Source: Talinum fruticosum
Taxonomy: Eukaryota; Streptophyta; Magnoliopsida; Caryophyllales; Talinaceae
Assembly (NCBI GenBank): GCA_021018815.1
Contig: JAITYX010000006.1
Coordinates: 310,001-374,000, forward strand
DNA length: 64,000 bases
Reading direction: 5' to 3'
The first letter of the stretch is position 1; each line of letters starts with the position of its first letter. Positions 23,310 through 33,585 of the stretch are shown here, piece after piece. The position numbers and the translations under genes are program-made. The notes under the pieces were generated by a model that was not told the DNA's origin, did no database searches, and saw nothing but the letters and a program-made list of their open reading frames with translations.

Positions 23310-24346
23310 CTAAAAGTGCACTAGAAGCCCTAAATGAACCTAAATAAGTAGAGGCCATGCAAGAAGAGCTCAATCAATTTGAAAGAAACCAAGTCTCCAT
23401 TCTGACCAAACGACCATCTAACCACCCAGTCATAGGAACCAAATGGGTTATTAAGAACAAACTGGATGAGGAAGGGTCGGTAGTAAGAAATAAGGCTAGA
23501 CTTGTTACCTAGGGTTACAATCAAGAAGAAGAAATTGATTGCGGGAAACCTTTGCAGCTGTTGCTAGAATTGAGGCAATTAGAATCTTGTTGGCATTTGC
23601 ATTCAGCACGAATAATACACTTTATCACATGGATGTGAAATGTGCTTTTCTTGAATGGTTTCATTCAAGAAGAAGTCTATGTTGAGCCACTGCCTGAATT
23701 TGAAACCTCAGAATTTCCAAATTATGTTTTCAAATTGCAAAAAGCTTTATGTGGTCTTAAACAAGCTCCTAAAGCTCGGTATGAAAGACTAAGCTCGTTT
23801 CTTGGTTGAAAATGATTTCAAAAGAGGTCAAATTGACAAAACTCTTTTCATAAAAACCAAGGGGAAAGATTTTCTTATTGCTCAAATCTTTATTACTGCC
23901 AAAGCTTTATTGTTCGAGTTGTTGATTATGGTGGATACAAAGTTGATAGTAAGAGCACATCAGGAGCATGCCAATTTCTAGGTCAATCCCTCATCTCTTG
24001 GCACTCAAAGAAACAAAATTATATTGCTCTATCAACTGCCGAAGTTGAGTACATTGCAGCTGGAGCTTAATGTGCTCGGATTACGTGCATCAAGCAGCAG
24101 TTCAAGGATCTAGGGCTATCATTAGCACTTGAAGGATCTATTCCAATCAAGTGTGATAAACATAGTGCAATAAGTTTACCAAGAATCGGTTCGAGTACTA
24201 AAAAACAAAGCATATTGAGCTCAAGTATCATTTTCTAAGAGACCATTCGAGAAAGGTGATATTAAACTTGAATCCATTCCTACGAAATTTCGGTTAGCTG
24301 ATATTTTCATTAAGCCACTTAGTGAGGATCAGTTTGTTTTATTATA
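23310..24346 (+). pseudogene. C2 reverse transcriptase (catalytic core deleted) and RNase H
   Basis: Reverse transcriptase blocks run from NEPK(stop)VEAMQEELNQFERN (23337) through [45 protein letters not shown] and GQIDKTLFIKTKGKDFLIAQ (to about 23890). The next readable block, GGYKVDSKSTSGACQFLGQS (about 23925), belongs to RNase H. About 500 bases present in C1, including YVDD, are therefore gone. RNase H continues with SKKQNYIALSTAEVEYIAAGA and SIPIKCDKHSAISL, then degrades. It ends near 24346. Confidence 0.85.
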
Positions 24347-24934
24347 AATGAGCTTAGCATGATTGATGCATGATTATGTGTTTTCTAAGTGAACTTTCCT
24401 TACATAATTATGTGTTATATGCTTTCTTTTGTTTTAATAACAAATGGATTAGTTGACCGAGCGAAATTAAGCTATTAGTTATTAGGTCTCTAAGTGTTCC
24501 GAGTCACTTAGAAACCATACTAAGTTAGACTCAGCTTTTTAGCAAAAAGGACATCAAACTTTTAGAATTATCTCTAGATAAATGGAGATTTTCAGAAATA
24601 TTTTCGAAAAGTCTCTCTTCTCTCTCGCTCTCTCGCCACGTGTTTCGATTAGAGAAAACTACCCGTTGGAAGAAAGTCTGCTAGAATTCTAGCCGTTGAA
24701 GAGGAGAACGTAACACCCATCCGAGACTCGCCGTTAGGGCTTCGGGTCGGACCAAAGGCCAAAGGTCATTTCTTTTTGCTACAAATAGTATCCCTTTACC
24801 TTCATTTCTTTACTTTACTCATTGCCTTTTTACTCTCTAAGAATTCTTGCTCTCTCTCTCTCTCGAATTCTAAGCTGTCTCTCTCTCTCTTTGCTCTCTC
24901 TCGTGTCCTCTCTCGTTTCTCGAAAAATCTGACC
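24347..24934 (+). other. C2 spacer before the accessory ORF, CT-rich leader
   Basis: No gene. The stretch TACAAATAGTATCCC at about 24780 is TATA-like. It is followed by a strongly pyrimidine-rich run of CT repeats (24850-24920) just before the accessory ORF. C3 has a comparable pyrimidine-rich run at about 40255-40410. A dedicated promoter or leader for the accessory ORF is possible but unproven. Confidence 0.4.
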
Positions 24935-26323
24935 ATGCCTAAAAGAGGTTAGGCATCTGAATTGTTGGAGTCTCCTACCAAAAATCCTCACACCAAAACT
25001 CATCAAGAAGGTACCTCCAACCCCTCGAAAATCTTTGTCACTCGAACACTTTACATTGGATGACAATTTCTTCCAAACCACATCATTTTCATGGTTAAAA
25101 CACATTAAGGACACTAGAGTCTACAGTTATTTATGCTTTAGTGATTTCATCTATCTAGAACTCGTCGCCGAGTTCTATTCTAACATGTCCCCTCTCGAGG
25201 GTGTCATCACCTCCAAAGTCCAAGGGAAGGTCGTTCGCATTAACCTCCCTCTTCTTCATGAACTTTTAAAAGTTTCTTCTGTCTTTCTCAACTCTAATCC
25301 TATTCCTTTCATGGAAGTCGCAGATGACTTCTTTGAAAAATATGCCAAAGAAGTACCTGAGTCATGAAAGAACTTCCCTATAACTAAGATGAGATCGGAG
25401 GCAAGGCCACTCTGTTTTATTCTAATGAGAACCTTCTTTTCTCATCATTCTAGCAAGGAGAATCCTAACTCTAAGATTTTCAAGGCCTTGTTTGACATTC
25501 TAGAGGGCTACGATGTAGACATCTTTCCTTTCATTACGAGCGAGATGGCCTCCGTGCCGGCTCGGTCCAAAAATCCGCTTCTTTTCCCTTCGAGCTCTCT
25601 TGACATTTGTTTTCAAATATTGTGGTTGGCGAAAGGAGCTTTTGGGTTATGGGTACCAGGAAGTCGGGCCCGGTGTCCGGGTGCATGGGTCCGAGTTGAA
25701 ACCTTCTTCACCCCTTCAACTCGGACTAAGACTCCTCTACCAGTTCGTCCTCCCTCTCGCTAGTCCCTTTACTTCCCAACCACCTCCTACAACCTCTGCT
25801 GCTTTGTTTACCGTATTGGTAGATAAAATTTCTTCGTGACTAAAGAACTTCGAGACACCCTTCGCTCTCTAAAAATGTCCTTCAAGGCCTTGTTATAAAC
25901 CGGAAGACTGGCGAGTCTCATATCCGCGAGAACCAGGATTTGTTGATCGAGCTTAAAGGCATTATCAACGAGCAGCGCAAGCAGCTCCAACTTCTTAAAG
26001 AACACAGATCCAAGGTTGCCAAGGACCCAAAAACTTCGGATACTTCGAGGAGTCCTCCAGCCCAGACAAACACTACCTTGGCTGAGGAAGATGAAGAAGC
26101 TGAAGTAGCTCGACTGAGGAGGAGATGGAAGAGGAGAAAGAAGAAGAGGATAAAGAAAAAAAGTGGTTGCTCAACCTAAGGGCCAAGGTGCAGCAGCCCC
26201 TTAACCAAAACCGATCTTCTCAAATCTCAATCTTAGTGGGTCGGAAGAAGTCGGGGACATTGGTCGAGTCCACAACTTCTAAGTTAGAAGTAGCTCCCTC
26301 TCGCTGTCTTCCAAGAGGATGAG
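24935..26323 (+). pseudogene. C2 accessory ORF (PF20167-like 'plant transposon protein' domain)
   Basis: The start is MPKRG at 24935, matching MPKKE at the same place in C3. The central frame (25035-25367) contains FIYLELVAEFYSNMSPLEG and SKVQGKVVRINLPLLHELLK. The next open frame (25389-25763) contains RPLCFILMRTFF and FDILEGYDVDIFPFI. This pattern fits the plant transposon protein domain PF20167 by recollection. A Pro-rich part follows, then a coiled-coil and Glu/Arg/Lys-rich tail (25940-26180). It has several stops. It occupies the position of the Sirevirus env-like ORF. No membrane segment is convincing. Confidence 0.65.
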
Positions 26324-26957
26324 CATGAAGAAGATATGTCCCTTGCTCGGACAACCTGGACGAAGCAACTTTTGGACATCCCCGTACTGCCGCGGCCACA
26401 AACATCCACCTCTTTTCAAGCATATCGGTGCTTGGTGCACTCGCCTGTTCCTCCTCCTCTCGACAAGCAACCCCCTTCTTAATCTATTTTTTTCTTTTTT
26501 TTTGTCCAACATTAGTTGTATCATATTGCAACTCTCTTCCCTCTTTTTATGAAATGCTAGGAGGAGAGAATATAGAAAACATGATGTTGTGTTCAGGGGA
26601 GCTCACCCTCTCTTTCTTTGAGGAATGAATGAATGAATTTTTTTTTTTTTTTTACGGACTTACTTCTAAGTTACATTTTTCTTACACACTTACTTCTAAG
26701 TTACATTTTTCTAAGTTAAAGATTTCTTCTTACTTTTTGCTTTAATATAATGTATGCATTTCTTTGCTCCGATGTGTTATTCGCATAAGCTGTTATGAGT
26801 GATGATATAATCTATAATACATTTTCTAAGTATCGAATGTCTCTCATTTGTCACTCCTCGCTCCGATATGTTCACGTATAGTGAAAATGAAAACTCATGT
26901 TTCACACTAACTAGTTTCCATCTAAGTGTGGAATGCCTTTCATCAAAAAGGGGAGAT
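26324..26957 (+). other. C2 region between accessory ORF and 3' LTR with several purine tracts
   Basis: No supported gene. Purine tracts lie at 26558-26569 (AGGAGGAGAGAA) and 26596-26601 (AGGGGA), with the terminal polypurine tract AAAAAGGGGAGA at 26945-26956 directly before the LTR. A 14-base T run lies near 26640, and a short direct repeat (ACTTACTTCTAAGTTACATT) occurs at about 26659 and 26688. Confidence 0.7.
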
Positions 26958-27746
26958 TGAACACTTAATTTCCAACTCTAAGTCATTCTGAGTATTACAT
27001 GAAGACTTAGGTATAAATCCTATCTGTCTTAAGTTTTGATTTCAAGTCGTTCCGATCATTATAGAAACCCTTGTATAAGTTTTCATTCGTATATGACAGA
27101 CTCGAAAGAACCTTATTGCATATGACCTACACCGATGTTCCTAACTCACTCGGACATTACTCAAAACTATCACATGCTCAAATAATTTCTCTAACACTCT
27201 TATTCCGAGTACTAACTATGTATTTCAACACAAAGTGAAATAAAGTGGTAATTCCTTATTTTAAGTCAGTTTATTTCCTTGAGAATTATTTGACTAGATG
27301 AAGTTATCAAACTTTCATGTTCTATTCTTTTTACTTGATCATCCTCAGGATTAAATCAGATGGAATTTGTGTATATTGAATATTACTTAGAAAATTCCAC
27401 TCTTCTAGGCCAAAGATACTTAAGCATTTAATTGTGCTAATTTAATTATTATTTGTGCCTAAGTTTTGACAAAAGTATTTAATTCTTTGAGAACCAATGT
27501 GGTTTGCTTTTGTAGGTTATTCAAACGAGGCTAACTAATTTTGGAAATACAAAAGTAATTGGCTTCTAGTCGTAAAACACCAGCAGACAGGTTCTACCTA
27601 CTTACGGGCACGGCTCGGACACCGAGTCGGGGTTGTCTGTTTCCAAAACTGGAAAACTCCAACTCTAGGCTTAACGGTTGCTTCCACCATAGCTTACAGT
27701 CACCACCAAGTGATTGGACCATCTTTTGGACCCAAGAGCCATTGTA

Positions 27747-29107
27747 CACTACTACAAAAACGCTACATAGCGACGTAAACTAGCGACGGAATAGAGTTCG
27801 TCGCTAACTAGCGACGAAACAGATGACAAAATCTTACATGTGTCGAGATAAAACTTAATTAGCGACGGAAATGGAAAAATTAACAATGGATTAAAAATTT
27901 TGTTTTAATTAGCGACGAAATCAGTCCGTTGGTGATTCTGTTGCTATGTCTAATATTTAAAATTTTTTTTATTTAGCGATCGCATCGATCAGTCGCTAAA
28001 TGTAATTTTTAATTTTTTTATTAGCTACGGAATTAGTCCGTCGCTAATTCCGTCGATAATTCAAAATTTTTAAAATCTTAAATTTGCCACCTACTGTAAT
28101 TTGAAAACATATTAAATTTTTCAAATTTGAATTAGCGACGGAAAATTCCGTAGCTAATTCAGTCGCTAATCTAAAATTTTCAAAATTTAAATTTGCCGTC
28201 TATTTCTATTTTCAAATATATAAAATTTTCAAATCTGTAATTGGCGACGGACCGGTCCGTCGCTAACTCAAAATTTAAAAAAATTTACGTTAGCGGGCTA
28301 TTAAATTTTCTTCGGTTTTGAAATTTTAAAGGTTTTTTAATTACCGACGGATCGATTCCGTCTCTAATTCCGTCGCTAAGTAAATTTTTAAGTAGCGATG
28401 GACGTACTCCGTCGCCAATCCGTCGCTATTTTGGAAATAAAATCTGGACTTCAACGAGGCTCGGCAAACATAAGGAGAGATAGATTGAGAATCGGAGAGA
28501 AGTGAGTGTGTGAGAGAGCGAGAGGCTAATCCGCCGTTCGTCGCCGCCATTGCCACCGCCTTACACGTCACCCACCTTTAACCTCTTGTAGGTATGCTTT
28601 GTCCATCCTCCCTCATTGTTGGTTGTATTTATAATTTACTTTGTTTACTATAAAATTTCAGACTTTAGAAGATTTGATATAACTTATTTTGATAGGCATG
28701 GTGGGAATGAGGTAGAAGATGAAGATAATGAGAAAGATGAAGAACATAACTTGTGTTTGTATAATTTACTTTGTTTACTCTTGTTTTTTTTTTTTCAATT
28801 GGTTTTTATGGATGTTTGAAGTTGGATTATTTATGACTTTTGTGTTTGTATATGATTTTTGTGTTTGAATTGAAGTTGAATTTGATGTTGTTACGCTACC
28901 GGATTATTTGGATTTGTATTTCATTGTAGATTTTTTGTATTAAGCACTCAAAAATACACAAAATTGAAATTTTTTTAAAAAAATTGGCGATGAATTAGCG
29001 ACAGAATCGTAGAATTCCGTCGCTGATTTTTAGCGACGCGAAGCTAATTGTGAAATTCCGTCGCTGAATGGCATTTTTCGTTGCTATATGGCGATTTTGT
29101 AGTAGTG
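27747..29107 (+). mobile_element. Non-autonomous CACTA (En/Spm-type) DNA transposon, 1361 bp
   Basis: The left end is CACTACTACAAAAACGC and the right end GCGATTTTGTAGTAGTG, giving inverted termini of 13 bases or more. Both sides have the 3-bp duplication GTA (27744-27746 and 29108-29110), as expected for CACTA elements. The ends carry many subterminal copies of TAGCGACGGA and its complement, in both orientations. The middle (28430-28860) lacks these motifs. No transposase is present, so the element must have relied on one encoded elsewhere. Strand is nominal. Confidence 0.95.
28430..28860. other. Interior of the CACTA element, possibly captured DNA
   Basis: This core has a purine-rich run (GGAGAGAAGTGAGTGTGTGAGAG), a CG-rich patch (CCGCCGTTCGTCGCCGCCATT) and GTAGGTATG at about 28590. 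It looks like a 5' untranslated region, a short coding start and an intron border. The plus frame at 28616-28819 has an acidic patch (GGNEVEDEDNEKDEEHN). CACTA elements often carry host gene fragments, but I cannot name a source. Confidence 0.3.
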
Positions 29108-29804
29108 GTAAAACGTTCACATCCCAACGAATCTTTTCTAAGTGACTCGGAAGAGTCGTTACAACAGACTAGTGAAGACTTATGTCCGGAACCAAGACTC
29201 AACGGTTATTCCGCTTGGTTGGGTATAAATAGAAGCCATCTCATAAGACTAGGAGATTCCTAAACAATATTGCTAAACACATTACTTGAGCTAAAATTGT
29301 TATCCTCATTCTTTATTCAATCTTCTATTTACAACTCCAAGTCCATATTTAATATTTTCTGAGTTCTAAATAAAGTCTTGTAATTAGTCATATTCCTTTC
29401 TTAGTTTATGAATATGGTCTCTTGACTGAGCTGTAAGAGTTAACTCAGCTCAATTGTCTCTGAATTTAAATGTTACCTCGATCGGGAAGTACTAGATCGG
29501 ATAAAGTAACTTATGAGTTTAGGAAAACATTTTAAGGAATTGTTTAAGGGAGCAATTTTGGTAGAGTCAGCCCTTTTATTTTGTGGATACAAAATAGTGG
29601 ATTTGACAAGCTGCTTGGATTAGCACTGTCCGTAGTTTTCTCCCAGGGAGGGTTTTCACGTAAATCCGCGTTGTCACTTTTCTAAGTCCAATTTGGATTC
29701 AAAATTTGCTATTTAGCTGATCTATTGCAAAAATTTTTTAATTTTCTTCATCACCCTACTAACCCCCTCTAGGGTGACTTAGACTCTCCATGAGCAAACC
29801 TTCA

Positions 29805-29904
29805 AGTTATAACTTGCTTGAAAATCTTTTAATTCCACAAAATTTCCTTCTCACCCTATTCACCCCCTTCTAGGGTGACTTAGACTCTTAAGAGAAAACC
29901 TTTA
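29805..29904 (+). repeat. C3 5' LTR, final 100 bp
   Basis: It begins with the second AGTTA and continues ACTTGCTTGAAAATCTTTT, as in the C3 3' LTR at 43610-43630. The U5 hairpin is at 29851-29878. It ends ACCTTTA (CA mutated to TA) before the primer site. Confidence 0.9.
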
Positions 29905-29906
29905 AT

Positions 29907-29919
29907 TAGAATCAAAGCC
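29907..29919 (+). other. C3 primer binding site (degenerate)
   Basis: TAGAATCAAAGCC follows the LTR and AT. It is recognisable as a mutated TGGTATCAGAGCC site for initiator tRNA-Met. Confidence 0.7.
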
Positions 29920-29962
29920 TACACTTCTCAAAGGATTTGAAAATTTAAGGTTTAAAGATCAG

Positions 29963-31700
29963 ATGGCTCTTAATCGTAGAGAGTTTGATGAATGAAGATC
30001 ATTCACTAGGCCACCGAAATTCAAGGGATCAAACTTTGCACACTAGAAGAAGATCATGGAGTGTTTCAACCATGACTATAACGAAGAAGTCCGGGATATC
30101 CTCTGCAATGTCAATTACATTCCCACCAAGATGGATAACACTCGTCATCTGCAGCGAAAGTAAGTCGGAATTCACACTCGAAGAGAATGAGAGGCGAGAG
30201 AAAGAACTCCAATGCAATGAACATTCTTATACGAGCCATTGATGCAGTCTGAATTGAACAGAGTATATGCTTGTGATATTGCCAAGGAAGTATGGGACAC
30301 ACTAGTCACTACCTATGAAGGTACCACTCAAGTGAGGAAGGCTATGATAAGTGAGATATCTAATGAACATACGAGATGTTAAAGATGGAGGTTGATGAGA
30401 ATATAACTTAGATGTACATTCACTTCATAAAGATTGTTAACCATCTCAAGTCCATTGGTAGGAAGATATCTAATGAAGAGATTGTCGGAAAGATTTTGAG
30501 GAGTCTACCTAAGAAGAGATGGGGTCCGAAGGTGACTGTTATTGAAGAATCTCGGGAACTTGCTCAATTAAAGCTAGATGAGCTCATTGGTAAACTTCTC
30601 ACCCATGAGTTACATCTAGAGGAGGAAGAACCTGACTCAAGCACCAAAAGAAACATTGCTCTAAACGCCTCGGAGGAACCTTGTCCAAGTCTAAGCTCCT
30701 CGGATTCTGAAGAAGACCCCACGGCACTTATGGCCCGAGGATCTAAGAAGATGATGAATTATAAAAAGTGACAAAAGAAGCCTAAGCAAAAGTTCTTCAA
30801 GAAGGAAAGAAAAAGGTATATTCTCATCTCCTTCATACTTAACTTTATCTAAGAACTCTGGTTGTTTTGAGTGTGGTAGCAAAAAGCACATAGGCAAGGA
30901 CTGTGAAAAGAAGAGAAAGGATATAAAGAAGAAGAAGACTATGGTTTTCACATGGAGCGATCATGAATCGGAAGAAGTTGAAGACACAGACGATGAGTCA
31001 AAGTGTCTCATGGCTCGAGAAACTTAGAAGTTGAATCGAGTTAGAAAATAAAGCGTCAAATAATAAGGAAACAAATCCTTAGGAGGTAATCAACTACTTT
31101 CTTAAATTCTCGAAGCATGATCTAGTTAGATACATTTTTACTTTAGAGGAAAAGTTCAATTCCGATTCTTTAAAATTTAAAGAGAAATTAGAGACTCTTA
31201 GTGCTGAGAACAAATCTTAGAAAAATGATTTAGAAAATGAGACAAAACATGAAGGAGCTTGAGACTAGTACTCGAAGACAATGAGGCCGAGTGCCTCGAG
31301 AGAAAGAATGAGCAATTGAAATAAAAGCTCACTGAGTCATAGAAGTTGGTTTTGAAACTTACTCAAGGTTAGAAAAACCTGGATTTGCTACTTGGTTCTC
31401 AATGTGTCTCTTTTTAAAAGAATGACTTTGTTACAATACTAAACAGGAAGATGATTCCTATAAAAGTCTTTTCAAAATTGATTCCGGAATGATTAAGTTT
31501 AAGAATGATGAGCATGGTCCCATTCATTCAACGAAGAAAGGGACTAAGCTTAGACCAAATTTTAATAAATACTTTTCTTAACCAATTTACGAAAAGAGAG
31601 GATTTCAAAACAAAAAGACACATACTCGGTTTCCTAAGAAGAAGAATCGAATCGAGGCCAAACCCAAAATCTTTCAAATCTAGGTTCCTAAAAGTGCTCT
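29963..31700 (+). pseudogene. C3 gag
   Basis: The start is MALNRREFDE at 29963, with TGA at codon 11 (29993-29995), the same stop as in C2. The best frame, 30412-30771 (119 codons), holds IHFIKIVNHLKSIGRKISNE, ILRSLPKKRWGPKVTVIEES, LIGKLLTHELHLEEEEP and ALMARGSKKMMNYKK, typical of the UBN2-type copia gag. The zinc knuckle CFECGSKKHIGKDC is intact at 30863-30904. A long charged linker follows to the IFQI(stop)VPKSALH segment near 31680. Confidence 0.85.
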
Positions 31701-31739
31701 TCATTAGAAAATGAAGACACTAGAGATAGTTACTTGGGT

Positions 31740-33010
31740 TTATTAGATGAAGTGAGAAGGGTTAGTTTGTTTATGTTTTGTAGATCACTCATAAACAAAG
31801 AGGTCATTGGTACTTAGACAGGTGATGTTCTCACCACATGTCTAGTAATTTAAGACTGTTCTATGAACTAGAAGAGATGAAAGGAAGAAAGCTCACATTT
31901 GGAGATAACAACAAAGGAAAGATTGTTGGCATTAGAAGAGTTGGACAAGGAGACAACTCGAGTCAATCTAGTTTATCTTCTCAAGGGACTCAAGTAAAAT
32001 CTTTTTGAGTATGTCTCAATTGTGTGACAAACTTCATTTCGATAGAGATAAAGCTCTCCGGTCCGATGTTAGGTAACACCTATATTATTCCTCTTTCTGA
32101 TTTCAGTCAAGATTTATCATGTTTAAAAACTTCAATTGATGATGATTCGTGCACATGGCATTGTAGATTAGGTCATATTAGTATGCACACTATCAAGAAA
32201 CTTACATCTCAAGGGTAAGTCACGGGACCAGCTAATTGCTCATTTAAGAACTATAAAGTCTATGATGCATGCACAAAAGGTAAACATGTACGGTCATCAT
32301 TTAAGTCACTCAAAATTATCTCTACATCCAAAGTTCTTAAATCGATACATAATGGATTTGTGTGGTGAAATTCTGGTAAAATCATAGGGGTAAATCATAT
32401 ATACTAGTCATTGTTTATGACTACTCACGATTTACCCGGGTTTATTTTCTAAAGAACAAGAATGCAACCTTCAATGAGTTCACTAAGATCTACATGAAAA
32501 TACAAGTGGAGTTTGAGACTCAAATCAAGAGAATTTGAACTAACCTTAGAAGGGAGTTTGACTACTCAAAATTTATAGACCTTGGTCACAAGAATGACAT
32601 CTCTCACAACTTCTCAGCACCCAGAACTCCTCAACAAAATGGAGTAGTTGAGAGAAAGAATAGAACTATTAAAGTAATAGGAAGGATCATGATGATTGAA
32701 AATGATCTACCTTACTATTTCGGGCTGAGGCGGTGAACACAAGCAAATTACACTCTCAACAGATGCGTCATTTGACCCATTCGAAGAAAACACCGTATGA
32801 GCTCTACAAGGGGAAGAAATCTATCATTTCCTCCTCCAAATCATTTGGGTCTAAATCCTTTGTGCATAATAATGGTAAGGATCATTTGACCATATTTGAT
32901 GCAAGGTTAGATGAAGTTATATTTCTTGGTTATTCATCTCTTAGCAAAGCTTATCGCATTTTGAACAAATAAACTAAGAAAGTGGAAGAAAGCATCCACT
33001 TTATCTTTGA
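31740..33010 (+). pseudogene. C3 protease and integrase
   Basis: The protease motif reads HWYLD then Arg-stop-Cys where other copies have DSGC (31817-31825), so its catalytic core is destroyed. Next come LRLFYELEEMKG and LTFGDNNKGKIVGI. The zinc site is TWHCRLGHISMHTIKKL and DACTKGKHV (32150-32285). The integrase second Asp is Asn (codon 32542-32544, T-N-L-R-R-E-F), while the Glu in PQQNGVVERKN (32630-32660) is kept. The C-terminal blocks KKTPYELYKGKKSIISSSKS and VIFLGYSSLSKAYRILNK are in the frame 32733-32972. Confidence 0.85.
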
Positions 33011-33339
33011 TGAGGTTGATGATGGCAGAATAAGTGAGTCTACTTTCTCAAACCGGAAACTCAACCGAGATGATGATGACATAGTTGAAGTTGAGCACGT
33101 AATCATAAATAACAAGAAACCGAACCAACTCGGAATGAGCCGGTTCAAGAACCAGTTCGGACCATCGAAGCACAAACCGATGAAGCGATTCAACAAGCTG
33201 AAATAGTTGAAGAACAAAGTGTTCAACCATCAAATCTATTAAACTAGAGAATACGTAAAACTTCCAAATATTCATCTAGTCACCCACTTAAGAACATCAT
33301 CTTATACATAAACTCGGGTGTAAGGACTGGTTTTGCATC

Positions 33340-33559
33340 AAACATGAAACATTAAACATGAACATTAAATTATATCAAATGGATATTATGTGTGGTTTTC
33401 TTAATGGTTATATTCAAGAAGAAGTTTATGTTGAACAACCCTTTGGATTTAAAATTCTCAATTTCCTAATCATGTTTTCAAATTGCAAAAAGTTTTGTGT
33501 GGATTGAAAAAGGTATAAGAGCTTGGTACGAAAGGTTAAGAAGCTTTTTGGTTGAAAAT
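33340..33559 (+). pseudogene. C3 reverse transcriptase, N-terminal part up to the insertion
   Basis: Readable blocks are [14 protein letters not shown] (about 33405), FKLQKVLCGLKK and AWYERLRSFLVEN (to 33559). The first third of reverse transcriptase seems lost between about 33310 and 33350. The coding sequence resumes at 38811 (MVSKEVLLIKLF frame and IYVDDIIFGA), which shows that the insertion was into this gene. Confidence 0.8.
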
Positions 33560-33585
33560 TATAACACCCCGGCCCAGTCGGTCTA

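Larger units (their letters stand above)
16813..29804 (+). mobile_element. C2: complete Ty1/copia element (Sirevirus-like) with two nested insertions
   Basis: It is bounded by TG at 16813 and CA at 29804 and flanked by perfect AGTTA duplications (16808-16812 and 29805-29809). Removing the nested solo LTR and CACTA element with their duplications leaves LTRs of 1481 and 1483 bp, agreeing within 2 bp. The internal region carries gag, integrase, a deleted reverse transcriptase, RNase H, an accessory ORF and a polypurine tract. It is disabled by an in-frame stop in gag, loss of the protease active site, an integrase Asp-to-Asn change and loss of the YVDD segment. Confidence 0.95.
26958..29804 (+). 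repeat. C2 3' LTR (1483 bp without the nested CACTA element)
   Basis: It starts TGAACACTTAATTTCC after the polypurine tract and ends ACCTTCA at 29804. The CACTA insertion interrupts it at 27747-29110. TATAAATAG lies at 29224-29232 and the U5 hairpin at 29751-29777. It aligns with the 5' LTR on both sides of the insertion. Confidence 0.93.

Noticed and set aside
25600..25839. 79-codon frame as a separate gene
   Set aside because: It is the frameshifted continuation of the C2 accessory ORF.
24347..26957. Viral envelope gene in C2
   Set aside because: No signal peptide, convincing membrane segment or envelope motif is visible. The plant transposon protein domain fits better.
28616..28819. 67-codon frame in the CACTA element as a transposase fragment
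   Set aside because: It has no DDE-type or other transposase motif. It is kept only as part of the unexplained interior.
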